The notes: generated by a model not told the origin, from the sequence alone. Shown: positions 1 through 9,169, counted from the first letter of the stretch. The stretch is DNA of 64,000 bases from Euglena gracilis (GCA_039621445.1 CP154955.1:25394354-25458353); one strand, 5' to 3'. Program-made: numbers and translations.

Positions 1-88
1 GTCCTGCTTTCCTTGCCGGCTGTTCTGTTCTGGTGTGGTTGTGCGTGCGCGGGGGTGCTTCTTACTGCGCCTTTGTTGCCGGAGTTGG
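1..88 (-). repeat. Right inverted terminal repeat of element A
   Basis: The plus-strand sequence here matches, in the same orientation, the left ITR of B starting at 4614, and is the reverse complement of A's own left ITR (4583-4490). It contains the conserved block ending in the motif TTGCCGGAGTTGGC. The window edge cuts off the outer extension. Confidence 0.85.
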
Positions 89-3000
89 CGATGATGAGGC
101 CTCCTCCGACACCTTGGCGAAGCTGAACCGCCGTGGCCCCGCCCCCCCCCTCTCCCATGGTCGCTTGGTGGCCCCCCCCCCCCCTGATGGGGATGGTGGT
201 CTCTTTCTGTGCTTCTGGGTGGGTGGTTGGGGCTGCTTGGTTGGGGGTCCCTTTTCTGGCTGGGATGTCCTTCTTTTTCTGCTGATTTTTTGGGTGGGAG
301 GGATGGGCTCACCATCTTCTTGTGCTTCGCCCTCTTGGTCCCTTCCTCCCCCTTCCTCTGTCGTGGGAGTCCGAGACCATTCGGGCTCCGCACTGCGAGA
401 TGGTGAGGTACTGTGCACCCCCCTTTGGGCCATAATATTTTGAATTTTTGATACGACCCCAAGTCGCAAATAATGAGCTTGGAAGACACCAAAATTTTTC
501 CACTGACCCAGCTGCTGGACTTCTTCCACTTGCAAACCAGCATTTTTCCACCATAAGACCCCAGCCCCTCTGGTGCTGTGGGGTTTCCAGTGGGTGGTGT
601 CCACCCCCCCCTCTTGCAGAATTTCTTTGGTTAGGGAATTCACCCTTTCTGATGTCAAAGGTCTTTTACCATCCAAAGACCACAACAAATTATTTTTGTG
701 CCCAACCATGTGGGCTGTCCTTTCCACATATTCTTTCAATAAATGCCATGGGCTGATGAGGGGGGTGTGTGGCAAATTCAAAATCTCTTCCCATTTTGGG
801 AATTGCCACCCTTTCCTTTGCAATAAAATGAAAATTTTTTCTCCCACGAAACTGATTTTTCGCTGTGTCCTGGCTAAATCAACCCCCCTGTGGAGGGCCA
901 AAAGCCTCCAACAGATGATGAGTCTGTTTCTGAGCTCTTTCACAGGTAGGTCTGAGAGGGGTGTGGAATTCCTCATGATGTTTTCTAGGAAATCAGTGGG
1001 GTCCCAAAAGTGGGCATACTTGCAGACATTGGCATTCCACTTCCTTTTCAATGGAGCCAGAAGGGGTGAAAATCTCAAAGACCCAAACCCTGGGAGTAAT
1101 AAGGCTGCTGCATATGCATTTCGTGCAGTATTGATGCTATGCACAGCAAGATCAAGGATGGCTTCAGCCATCTTGGGGACTGTGCACTGCTGCAGAGGCA
1201 CCCCTTTGTGCAATAATTGACCCACCAATGCCCTGAAGGCTGAGTCATATCTTTTGACATTTCCCAGATTTTTTATGTAAGTATCGATACTGGACATCGA
1301 AACTTCCTGGGATTGTAATATTTGCCTGACACAATCAAGCAGGCCAAATTCCACCTTGGGGGGGGCATCTCCTCCCCCCAGCAGTTGGTGAACAGACCCC
1401 ACTGGGGGGGTACTAGCAAAACCTTGCTGCCTGGCTGCCTGATTGACATTAATTGGCGCCACCATGATGTCGAAGCCCAGTGGGGTACGATCAACAGACA
1501 AATTAGGTCTGGGTTTAACATTAATCTCTGAACCCATTGGGGAATGATGCTCCAGGGAGGGTTGGCATAAACTGGGGGGAGACCCCTTAAATCTGCCTTC
1601 AGAGCATCCACCAACAAAGCCCCTTGGTGGGGGTATCGACAAATGAACTTGGGGAATTTTTTGTTGCTGGGGGTGCAAAACATGTCCACCTCTGGGGTGA
1701 TCTGGTTTTTGAAAAACTTCAGAATCAGGTGAAAAATGGTCAGGTTCAGGGTATAATCCCCTGGATCTTTTTGTTCCCTGGTCAGGGAGTCTGCCAATTG
1801 TTCTTTTGTGGGAACCCAAACCACCTGCAAGTTGATTTGCCTTTCTTGGCAATGGTACAGAAGGGGTTTTAGGATGGAATTTAAATATGGCTTTTTGCCT
1901 CCCCATTTTGTCAAATAACTGACTGCCACCTGGCTGTCCACATGAAGAACAATGGTTTGTTTTGGTTTTGCCAAAGCCTTTACAGTTTCCACTGCAGACA
2001 TCAATTCTTTTTGATTGATGTGAAGGACATGCAGGTCCCTCCAGAAATCCTGGACCTTTTGACCAGACTTTTTGTCCAGCCCCCCCCATTGCCAGGTGCT
2101 GCTGTCTGAGAACAGTTCCTGAGAGGCCTGGGATTGAAAGGCTCTGCCCACACCTGGCTGCAAAAACGTTTTTAACTCCACAATTTGATCTTTGACCCCC
2201 TGTGGAATGGTCAGGGTGTGGTCCCAACCCCACTTTGTGTGCAAATCCACCATTTTGCAAAGTTGATCTGTCAGAATTCTGAGAAAAGGCATTGAAACTA
2301 AATAGCTTCTGACTTGCCCTACAATAGAGCTGAGTTTTCTGCAGCTCATCTTTTGTGCTCTCAGCACCTTTCCTAATTCCTTTCTTAGGGATTTTAATTT
2401 TTCCTGTGGAATTTCCAGCTGGCCTTTTTTCAAATTGATCCACTGGCCCAAATGCTTTATTTCTTGTGTTGGTTCCAGACATGATTTGGGGAGGTTTATT
2501 CTGAAACCTGCCAGTAAAAGATCTTTTTTCATTTCTGCCAAATGCTGGGCTGCTGTCTTTTTGCTGGGGGCTAACAGCAAAATGTCGTCTAGGTAGATGA
2601 AAACTACCTTTCCTTCCTTCCTCCATTTCCTTTCCCAGACTCTCATGAGAGTCATAAACTTTTGTGGCAGGCTGCTTAACCCAAAGCATGCAGCTTGAAA
2701 TTGCCACGTTTCCCCCCCCCACCTGCATGCAAACATGCTTTTCCAGGCTGCTGTGCAGCTTTAAATGGAAATAAGCATCTTTCAGATCTATTTTTCCACA
2801 GAACCAACCCTTTCTGAGATATGGGAAAATGTTTCCCATGTGTTCCAGTCTGAACTTCTGGGGGGTGAAGTGGAGATTTAACTGTCGACAATCTGAAATT
2901 AATCTTTCTTTTGTCTTTTCCCCCTCTTTTTTGGAAAGGATGAAATAAGGGACAAAATGTTTTGCCTCCTCTGGGGGGATTTGCCTGGTTGCCCCTGCAC

Positions 3001-4267
3001 ATTCGTATTCCCTCAGAATTTTTTGGGCAGTCATTATTTCTTGGGGTGTCTTGAAGGGAACTTTTAATGACATCTGAGGGGGGAGGGGGAGATCTGCCAT
3101 AACCCCTTCCCTTATCAGGTTTAATACCTCTCTGCTGGCTCCTGCCTTGACCCAATGGGGGATACTGGCCTGCAGGGCCTTGTAGGGGGGCACCCCTGGG
3201 TGTAATGTATCTGGGGATTCCACAGGCCCCATCACAGGGGTCCTTCCCCTGGGCTGCCCCATCACTGGGGGCCCCTCTGGGTGCCCCATCACTGGGGCTG
3301 CAGCTGGCCCTGCCATAGGGCTTTTCAAAGACAGGCTTTCCCCCTGTTTTGGAATGATGGGGGAAGGTCTGTGGTGGGGTGGTACATATAATGCTGGGCT
3401 GATTATCTTCTGGGGGGGGCCTGCCTGAGCCAATCTTGGGCCTCCCCCCCAAGGGCTGATGTGGTCTTGATGGTTTTGGCCACCACTTGCCTTCAGGGCC
3501 CTTGGGCCTCCAGAGGCACTCAGGCCTGCTTGGCCCCCATTGGCCTTTTCTCCAGGACTTCTCTGTCCATTTGCCTCCATCTGGCTGCCAGTGGCACACA
3601 GGCCTGCTTGGCCTCCATTGGCCTTTTTCCAGGACTTTCTCTTCTCTGTCCTTCTGGGTTCCCAGTATAGGCCACCATGGCCTGTATTTGGCATTGGCTT
3701 GCTGCTCCTGGGAGGTTTGTGTCTGAAATTGCTGGGGGAAAAGTTGGACATACCTTTTCCCAATGGGATCTCTCCAGGCTGGGGTACTGGCTGCCATAGC
3801 CTTGCCCCTGGGCCCACTGCCCTCTTGAATAATGGCTGCCATAGCCTTGATTCTGGGCCCCAGGCCCTGTTGAATGATGGCTGCCATAGCCTTGATTTTG
3901 ATTTGAATCCTTTGGATTTCTGATCTCCCTTGAGAGGCTGCCATAGCCTTTGCTTCTTCCCCTGGAAGGGGAGGAACTGAGAAAAAGGGGTGGAGTCTGT
4001 TGGACCTGTGATGGTAGTCTCCCTGTGTCTCTTCCTGACCACAGTTGTCCATGGTCCATGGCCATCATTTTGAGTGGGGGAGCCTGAAATCTTTGATTTG
4101 CTGGGGGGTGGGGGGGTTGCGATGGCCACGGACTGACGTGCTGCTGCCGCCTCATCTCCTTCTGCAGCTGCTGCTGTGACTTCACCTTCCCCAGCTTCAG
4201 TTGACTTCTTGGAAGTTCTTTGCAGTTCTTCTTGAAATTCAGAGTTTCTTTGAAATTCATTCTTCAT
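62..4267 (-). CDS. Long ORF of element A: gag plus RT N-terminus, overlapping frame, tyrosine recombinase
   Basis: One open frame of 1401 codons. The first part is gag-like: low-complexity repeats rich in Gly, Gln and Trp/Tyr, and no CCHC knuckle. It runs directly into the RT N-terminal motifs (LISDCRQLN and KIDLKDAYFHL). After the G-run near 2715 the frame no longer encodes RT. It stays open without function through the RT/RNase H region, because the RT continues in the frame of 1273-2736. From about 1340 it encodes the tyrosine recombinase, with the catalytic Arg in LHRGVDLAR, the HxxR box as HSTRGAG, and the Trp and Tyr in GQWKNF and AHYLR. The start Met at 4267 (MKNEF) matches the gag start of B. 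The gag-recombinase continuity is probably a by-product of the homopolymer insertion. Confidence 0.85.
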   Translation of the reverse strand: MKNEFQRNSEFQEELQRTSKKSTEAGEGEVTAAAAEGDEAAAARQSVAIATPPPPSKSKISGSPTQNDGHGPWTTVVRKRHRETTITGPTDSTPFSQFLPFQGKKQRLWQPLKGDQKSKGFKSKSRLWQPSFNRAWGPESRLWQPLFKRAVGPGARLWQPVPQPGEIPLGKGMSNFSPSNFRHKPPRSSKPMPNTGHGGLYWEPRRTEKRKSWKKANGGQAGLCATGSQMEANGQRSPGEKANGGQAGLSASGGPRALKASGGQNHQDHISPWGGGPRLAQAGPPQKIISPALYVPPHHRPSPIIPKQGESLSLKSPMAGPAAAPVMGHPEGPPVMGQPRGRTPVMGPVESPDTLHPGVPPYKALQASIPHWVKAGASREVLNLIREGVMADLPLPPQMSLKVPFKTPQEIMTAQKILREYECAGATRQIPPEEAKHFVPYFILSKKEGEKTKERLISDCRQLNLHFTPQKFRLEHMGNIFPYLRKGWFCGKIDLKDAYFHLKLHSSLEKHVCMQVGGGNVAISSCMLWVKQPATKVYDSHESLGKEMEEGRKGSFHLPRRHFAVSPQQKDSSPAFGRNEKRSFTGRFQNKPPQIMSGTNTRNKAFGPVDQFEKRPAGNSTGKIKIPKKGIRKGAESTKDELQKTQLYCRASQKLFSFNAFSQNSDRSTLQNGGFAHKVGLGPHPDHSTGGQRSNCGVKNVFAARCGQSLSIPGLSGTVLRQQHLAMGGAGQKVWSKGPGFLEGPACPSHQSKRIDVCSGNCKGFGKTKTNHCSSCGQPGGSQLFDKMGRQKAIFKFHPKTPSVPLPRKANQLAGGLGSHKRTIGRLPDQGTKRSRGLYPEPDHFSPDSEVFQKPDHPRGGHVLHPQQQKIPQVHLSIPPPRGFVGGCSEGRFKGSPPSLCQPSLEHHSPMGSEINVKPRPNLSVDRTPLGFDIMVAPINVNQAARQQGFASTPPVGSVHQLLGGGDAPPKVEFGLLDCVRQILQSQEVSMSSIDTYIKNLGNVKRYDSAFRALVGQLLHKGVPLQQCTVPKMAEAILDLAVHSINTARNAYAAALLLPGFGSLRFSPLLAPLKRKWNANVCKYAHFWDPTDFLENIMRNSTPLSDLPVKELRNRLIICWRLLALHRGVDLARTQRKISFVGEKIFILLQRKGWQFPKWEEILNLPHTPLISPWHLLKEYVERTAHMVGHKNNLLWSLDGKRPLTSERVNSLTKEILQEGGVDTTHWKPHSTRGAGVLWWKNAGLQVEEVQQLGQWKNFGVFQAHYLRLGVVSKIQNIMAQRGVHSTSPSRSAEPEWSRTPTTEEGGGRDQEGEAQEDGEPIPPTQKISRKRRTSQPEKGPPTKQPQPPTQKHRKRPPSPSGGGGATKRPWERGGAGPRRFSFAKVSEEASSSPTPATKAQ
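308..407 (-). other. Internal complementary region (ICR) of element A
   Basis: A 100-bp segment bounded by a perfect 10-bp inverted repeat (CTCACCATCT / AGATGGTGAG). Its first half, read on the minus strand, is the reverse complement of the element's own outer left end at 4584-4616. That is the DIRS rule. It lies inside the recombinase ORF downstream of the catalytic Tyr. Confidence 0.85.
1273..2736 (-). CDS. RT (C-terminal part), RNase H and DAM-like methyltransferase of element A
   Basis: This frame carries the RT catalytic box FIYLDDILL, then the thumb region, then RNase H with its acidic residues in FSDSSTW, KELMSAV, HVDSQVA and the last Asp in LADSL. It ends in the methyltransferase-like domain typical of DIRS elements, with the YANPPW box (an N6-adenine-methylase-like NPPW motif) and VPHW. 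The stop lies just after the start of the recombinase, in another frame. The RT N-terminus is upstream in the gag frame, so expression as one protein would need the shift at the G-run near 2715. B has 8 G there and is in frame; A has 9. Confidence 0.88.
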   Translation of the reverse strand: MFACRWGGETWQFQAACFGLSSLPQKFMTLMRVWERKWRKEGKVVFIYLDDILLLAPSKKTAAQHLAEMKKDLLLAGFRINLPKSCLEPTQEIKHLGQWINLKKGQLEIPQEKLKSLRKELGKVLRAQKMSCRKLSSIVGQVRSYLVSMPFLRILTDQLCKMVDLHTKWGWDHTLTIPQGVKDQIVELKTFLQPGVGRAFQSQASQELFSDSSTWQWGGLDKKSGQKVQDFWRDLHVLHINQKELMSAVETVKALAKPKQTIVLHVDSQVAVSYLTKWGGKKPYLNSILKPLLYHCQERQINLQVVWVPTKEQLADSLTREQKDPGDYTLNLTIFHLILKFFKNQITPEVDMFCTPSNKKFPKFICRYPHQGALLVDALKADLRGLPPVYANPPWSIIPQWVQRLMLNPDLICLLIVPHWASTSWWRQLMSIRQPGSKVLLVPPQWGLFTNCWGEEMPPPRWNLACLIVSGKYYNPRKFRCPVSILT

Positions 4268-4439
4268 GGAAGTCCTTTGTTGATATCTGTGTTTCTGTTC
4301 TTTGAATTTCTTGTTCCAGTTGAACTCGAGGCGTTGAATTCTTCCTTCAGGAAGTTGAAGTTCCGAAGAAAATTCGGTCCACCAGTTGGTAAAAGTATTG
4401 GTTCTCGGGAAGGTAGTACTCCTCGAAAAGCAATTTCAC

Positions 4440-4760
4440 TTGAACTCGTAGCAGTAAAACTCTTTCTCCTTGAGGTCGAAGGGCAGAATTAGGATCAGCC
4501 AACTCCGGCAACAAAAAGCAGTAAGAAGCACCCCCGCGCACGCACAACCACACCAGAACAGAACAGCCGGCAAGGAAAGCAGGACCTCACCATCTCGCAG
4601 TGCGGAGCCCGAATGGTCCTGCTTTCCTTGCCGGCTGTTCTGCTCTGGTGTGTTTGTGCGTGCGCGGGGGGTGCTTCTTACTGCTTTTTGTTGCCGGAGT
4701 TGGCTGATTCCTATTTCTGCCCTTCGACCTCAAGGAGAAAGAACTTTACTTCTACGAACT
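4440..4760. repeat. Large palindrome: head-to-head left ends of elements A and B
   Basis: The arms, about 150 bp each (4583 leftward and 4614 rightward), are inverted copies of the same ITR and leader. Both begin GTCCTGCTTTCC and run past TTGCCGGAGTTGGC into the leader. The 30-bp centre (4584-4613) is a single copy of the outer end belonging to A, so B lacks its own outer left end. This fits insertion of one copy at the end of the other, or an inversion/recombination between two circles. Confidence 0.85.
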
Positions 4761-4837
4761 CAAGTGGACGAAAATTTTCGGAACTTCAGCTTCCTGACGG
4801 AAGAATTCAACTCTCGGAGATCAACAACGCGACTTCC

Positions 4838-7003
4838 ATGAAAAATGAATTTCAAAGAGCTGAAGCTGGGGAAGGTGGAGACACAGCAGCAGCGGCAGAA
4901 GCTGGAGGGGCGGCAGCGACACGTCCGTCCGTGGCCATCGCAACCCCCCCACCACCCAGTGCTTCAGAGATTTCAAAATTCAAGGTTTCAGGCTCCCCCC
5001 CTAAAAATGATGGCCATGGACCATGGACAACTGTGGTCAGGAAGAGAAGACAGAGGGGGACCACCATCACAGGTCCAACAGACTCCACCCCTTTTTCTCA
5101 GTTCCTCCCCGTTCAGGGGAGAAAGAAAGGCTATGGCAGCCTCAATCCAAAGGATTCATATCAAAACCAAGGCTATGGCAGCCATCATTGGACAGGGCCT
5201 GGGGCCCAGAATCATGGCTATGGAAGCCATCATCCAAGAGGGCAGTGGGCCCAGGAGCAAGGCTATGGCAGCCTGTGTCCAAACCTGGAAAGCTCCCACG
5301 GGGGAAAGGTATGTCCACCTTACCCCACAGCTCTCTCAAACACAAAACCCTCAGGAGCTGCACATCCAAGCAAGCAACCCCCCCTTCAGGGGAAGGCCAA
5401 TGGAGGTTATTATATGCAAGAGGAATATGGGGGCCAGGGGAAGCATCAAAATATCAAGGCCAATGGAGGCCATTATGTGCAAAAGGCCAATGGAGGCCAG
5501 GAGAAGCATCAAGACTTCAAGGCCAATGGAGGCCATTTCAATCAAAATCAAGTGGCCATTGGAGGCCAGTGCATTCAAGATCACATCAGCCCTTGGGGGG
5601 GAGGCCCAAGATTGGCTACACCAGGGCCCCCCCAGAAGGTAATCAGCCCACACCCCCCAGCTATATATGTACCTCCCCATTGCAGACACAGACTTTCCCC
5701 AATCTTTCACAAACAGGGGGAAAGCCTGTCTTTGGGCAGCCCTATGGCAGGGCCAGAGGTGACCCCAGTGATGGGGCAGCCAGGCAGGACCCCAGTGATG
5801 GGGCAGCCTGGTGTGACCCCAGTGATGGGGCAGCCAGGGGGAAGGACCCCAGTGATGGGGCCTGTGGAATCCCCAGACACATTACACCCAGGGGTACCCC
5901 CTTACAAGGCCCTGCAGGCCAGCATTCCCCATTGGGTCAAGGCAGGAGCCAGCACAGAGGTATTAAACCTGATAAGGGAAGGGGTCAGGGCAGATCTTCC
6001 CCTCCCCCCTCAGATGTCCTTAAAAGTTCCCTTCAAAACTCCCCAAGAAATAATGACTGCCCAAAAAATTCTGAAGGAATACGAATGTGCAGGGGCAACC
6101 AGGCAAATCCCCCCAGAGGAGGCAAAACATTTTGTCCCTTATTTTATCATTTCCAAACAGGAAGGGGGAAAGACAAAGGAAAGACTAATTTCAGATTGTC
6201 GACAGTTAAATCAACATTTCACCCCCCAGAAGTTCAGACTGGAACACATGGGAAACATATTCCCATATCTCAGAAAGGGTTGGTTCTGTGGAAAAATGGA
6301 TCTGAAAGATGCTTATTTCCATTTAAAGCTGCACAGCAGCCTGGAAAAGCATGTTTGCATGCAGGTGGGGGGGGAAACGTGGCAATTTCAAGCTGCATGC
6401 TTTGGGTTAAGCAGCCTGCCACAAAAGTTTATGACTCTCATGAGAGTCTGGGAAAGGAAATGGAGGAAGGAAGGAAAGGTAGTTTTCATCTACCTGGACG
6501 ACATTTTGCTGTTAGCCCCCAGCAAAAATACAGCAGCCCATCATTTGGCAGAAATGAAAAAAGATCTTTTGCTGGCAGGTTTCAGAATAAACCTCCCCAA
6601 ATCATGTCTGGAACCAACACAGGAAATAAAGCATTTGGGGCAGTGGATCAATTTGAAAAAAGGCCAACTGGAAATTCAACAGGAAAAATTAAAATCCCTA
6701 AGAAAGGAATTAGGAAAGGTGCTGACAGCACAAAAAATGAGCTGCAGAAAACTCAGCTCTATTGTAGGGCAAGTCAGAAGCTATTTAGTTTCAATGCCTT
6801 TTCTCAGAATTCTGACAGATCAACTTTGCAAAATGGTGGATTTGCACACAAAGTGGGGTTGGGACCACACCCTAACCATTCCCCAGGGGGTCAAAGATCA
6901 AATTGTGGAGTTAAAGGCATTTTTGCAGCCAGGTGTGGGCAGAGCCTTTCAATCCCAGGCCTCTCAAGAACTGTTCTCAGACAGCAGCACCTGGCAATGG
7001 TAG
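4838..7003 (+). pseudogene. gag-reverse transcriptase polyprotein of element B, cut by a stop
   Basis: The frame is open from 4613, but the Met at 4838 (MKNEF, the same as A) is the likely start because the earlier Met lies in the ITR. The gag part carries tandem low-complexity motifs: GYGSHH-like units (about 5130-5280), KANGG-like units (5395-5580) and VMGQPG repeats (5770-5860). It continues in the same frame into RT, with LISDCRQLN, KMDLKDAYFHL and the catalytic FIYLDDILL near 6485-6515. The frame ends at TAG (7001-7003) in the first RNase H motif. A has a GGG codon at the same place, so this is a nonsense mutation. Confidence 0.88.
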
Positions 7004-7811
7004 GGGCTGGACAAAAATTCTGGTCAAAAGGTCCAAGATTTCTGGAGGGACCTGCATGTCCTTCACATCAATCAAAAAGAATTGATGTCTGCAGTGGAAA
7101 CTGTAAAGGCTTTGGCAAAACTAAAACAAACCATTGTTCTTCATGTGGACAGCCAGGTGGCAGTAAGTTATTTAACAAAATGGGGAGGCAAAAAGCCATA
7201 CCTAAATTCCATCCTAAACCCCTTCTGTACCATTGCCAAGAAAAGCAAATCAAATTGCAGGTGGTTTGGGTTCCAAAAAGGAACAATTGGCAGACTCCCT
7301 GACCAGGGAGCAAAAAGATCCAGGGGATTACACCCTGAACATGAACATTTTTTCACCAGATTCTGAAGTTTTTCAAGCACCACATCACCCCAGAGGTGGA
7401 CATGTTTTGCACACCCAGCAACAAAAAATTCCCCAAGTTCATTTGTCGATACCCCCAGCAAGGGGCCTTGCTGGTGGATGCCTTGAAGGCAGATTTAAGG
7501 GGTCTCCCCCAGTTTATGCCAACCCTCCCTGGAGCATCATCCACCAGTGGGTTCAGAGATTGATGCTAAACCCAGACCTGAATTGTCTGTTGATTGTACC
7601 CCACTGGGCTTCGACATCATGGTGGCGCCAATTGATGTCAATCAGGCAGCCAGGCAGCAAGGTTTTGCTGGTACCCCCACAGTGGGGTCTGTTCACCAAC
7701 TGCTGTGGGGAGGAGATGCCCCCCCCAAGGTGGAATTTGGCCTGCTTGATTGTGTCAGGCAAATATTACAATCCCAGGAAGTTTCGATGTCCAGTATCGA
7801 CACTTACATAA
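7004..7811 (+). pseudogene. RNase H and methyltransferase part of element B, frameshifted
   Basis: Continuation of the polyprotein after the premature stop. RNase H motifs (HVDSQVAVSYL) are in the upstream frame to about 7215. Two single-base deletions relative to A, near 7217 and 7272, shift the remainder into the frame of 7233-7811. That frame has the last RNase H Asp (QLADSL) and the methyltransferase box YANPPWSII near 7516-7545. It ends with a stop at 7811, at the position corresponding to the end of A's ORF. Confidence 0.82.
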
Positions 7812-9169
7812 AAAATCTGGGGAATGTCAAAAGATATGATTCAGCATTCAAGGCTTTGATGGGCCAATTGTTGCACAAAGGGGTGCCCCTGCAGGAATGC
7901 ACAGTCCACAGGATGGCTGAGGCCATCCTTGACCTGGCTGCCCACAGCCTCAACACTGCAAGAAATGCATATGCAGCAGTTTTATTACTCCCAGGGTTTG
8001 GGTCATTGAGGTTTTCTCCTCTTTTGTCTCCATTGAAGAGGAAATGGAATTCCAATTGCAAGTATGCCCATCTTTGGGACCCCACTGATTTCTTGGAGAA
8101 CACCATCAGGAAATACAAACCCCTCTCAGACCTATCTGTGAAAGAGCTCAGAAACAGGCTCATCATCTGTTGGAGGCTGTTGGCCCTCCACAGGGGGGTT
8201 GATTTAGCCCGGACACAGCGAAAAATAAGTTTCGCAGGAGAAAAAATTTTCATTTTATTGCAAAGGAAAGGATGGCAGTGCCCAAGGTGGGAGGAGATTT
8301 TGGTTTTGCCACACACCCCCCTCATCAGCCCCTGGCATTTATTGAAAGAGTATGTGGGAAGGACAGCCCACATGGTTGGGCACAAGAATCATTTGTTGTG
8401 GTCTTTGGATGGCAAAAGACCTTTGACTTCAGAAAGGGTGAATTCCCTGACCAAAGAAATTCTGCAAGAGGGGGGGGTGGACACCACCCACTGGAAACCC
8501 CACAGCACCAGAGGGGCTGGGGTTTTATGGTGGAAAAATGCTGGTTTGCAAGTGGAAGAAGTCCAGCAGCTGGGTCAGTGGAAAAATTTTGGGGCCTTCC
8601 AAGCTCATTATTTGAGGCTGGGTGTCGTTTCAAAAATTCAAACAATTATGGCCAAAAGGGGGGTGCACAGTACCTCACCATCTCGCAGTGCGGAGCCCGA
8701 ATGGTCTCGGACTCCCACGACAGAGGAAGTGGGAGGAAGGGACCAAGAGGGCGAAGCACAAGAAGATGGTGAGCCCAACCCTCCCACACAAAAAATCAGT
8801 AGAAAAAGAAAAACATCCCACCCAGAAAGTGGACCCCCAACCAAGCAGCCCCAGCCACCCACCCAGGAACACACCAGAAAGAGACCACCATCCCCATCAG
8901 GGGGGGGGGGCCACCAAGCGACCATGGGAGAGGGGGGGGGGCGGAGCCACGGCGGTTCAGCTTCGCCAAGGTGTCGGACGCGGCCTCCTCATCGCCAACT
9001 CCGGCAACAAAGGCGCAGTAAGAAGCACCCCCCGCGCACGCACAATCACACCAGAACAGAACAGCCGGCAAGGAAAGCAGGACCTCACCATCTTCTTGTG
9101 CTTCGCCCTCTTGGTCCCTTCCTCCCCCTTCCTCTGTCGTGGGAGTCCGAGTTCTTTGCGCTGGGTTAG
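7547..9169 (+). CDS. Tyrosine recombinase of element B
   Basis: A DIRS-type YR related to phage integrases, expected to insert the circular cDNA. The domain starts near 7690 (HQLLWGGDAPP). Catalytic residues are visible in order: Arg in LHRGVDLAR, HxxR as HSTRGAG, Trp in GQWKNF, and Tyr in AHYLR near 8615. It overlaps the methyltransferase ORF by about 260 bp in another frame. The tail after the ICR is Pro/Lys-rich; compared with A it shifts frame in a G-run near 8910 and runs on through the right ITR to 9169, so the C-terminus is aberrant. Confidence 0.85.
   Translation: MGSEIDAKPRPELSVDCTPLGFDIMVAPIDVNQAARQQGFAGTPTVGSVHQLLWGGDAPPKVEFGLLDCVRQILQSQEVSMSSIDTYIKNLGNVKRYDSAFKALMGQLLHKGVPLQECTVHRMAEAILDLAAHSLNTARNAYAAVLLLPGFGSLRFSPLLSPLKRKWNSNCKYAHLWDPTDFLENTIRKYKPLSDLSVKELRNRLIICWRLLALHRGVDLARTQRKISFAGEKIFILLQRKGWQCPRWEEILVLPHTPLISPWHLLKEYVGRTAHMVGHKNHLLWSLDGKRPLTSERVNSLTKEILQEGGVDTTHWKPHSTRGAGVLWWKNAGLQVEEVQQLGQWKNFGAFQAHYLRLGVVSKIQTIMAKRGVHSTSPSRSAEPEWSRTPTTEEVGGRDQEGEAQEDGEPNPPTQKISRKRKTSHPESGPPTKQPQPPTQEHTRKRPPSPSGGGGHQATMGEGGGRSHGGSASPRCRTRPPHRQLRQQRRSKKHPPRTHNHTRTEQPARKAGPHHLLVLRPLGPFLPLPLSWESEFFALG
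8674..8773 (+). other. Internal complementary region of element B
   Basis: 100 bp bounded by CTCACCATCT and AGATGGTGAG, nearly identical to 308-407 inverted. The second half (about 8707-8773) is complementary to the outer right end at 9084-9151. In DIRS elements this region is thought to template completion and circularisation of the cDNA. Confidence 0.85.
8988..9151 (+). repeat. Right ITR and outer right end of element B
   Basis: 8988-9083 is the reverse complement of the left ITR (4614-4716). 9084-9151 begins CTCACCATCT and is the reverse complement of the second ICR half. Element C's left ITR begins at 9152 with no spacer, so C abuts B end to end. Confidence 0.82.

Larger units (their letters stand above)
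1..4616 (-). mobile_element. DIRS-type YR retrotransposon A (right end cut by window)
   Basis: Reading on the minus strand it runs from an outer left end (4616-4584) through a left ITR (about 4583-4440), a leader, gag, reverse transcriptase/RNase H/methyltransferase, tyrosine recombinase, an internal complementary region (308-407) and the right ITR (88-1). The outer right end is outside the window. Gene content and the ICR are the defining marks of DIRS retrotransposons. It is a close relative of B, with which it shares long stretches of near-identical protein. The main visible defect is one extra G in a homopolymer near 2712-2720, which moves the rest of the RT out of the gag frame. Confidence 0.92.
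4614..9151 (+). mobile_element. DIRS-type YR retrotransposon B, same family as A, several disabling mutations
   Basis: Left ITR from 4614, gag-RT ORF, RNase H/methyltransferase, recombinase, ICR (8674-8773), right ITR (about 8988-9083) and outer right end (9084-9151). The outer end is the reverse complement of the second half of the ICR, the classic DIRS arrangement. Compared with A it carries a TAG at the end of the RT segment, two single-base deletions in RNase H and an indel in a G-run in the recombinase tail, so it is probably dead. Confidence 0.92.

Noticed and set aside
33-443. Plus-strand ORFs over the ITR and recombinase tail of element A
   Set aside because: They are antisense to the recombinase ORF and are repeated, with changes, wherever this end occurs (8638-8925 minus, 15,566-15,847).
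5023-7302. 759-codon plus-strand ORF over gag-RT of element B as a separate gene
   Set aside because: Its peptide is the shifted reading of gag and RT. It is reported as an overlapping-frame finding, not as a gene.
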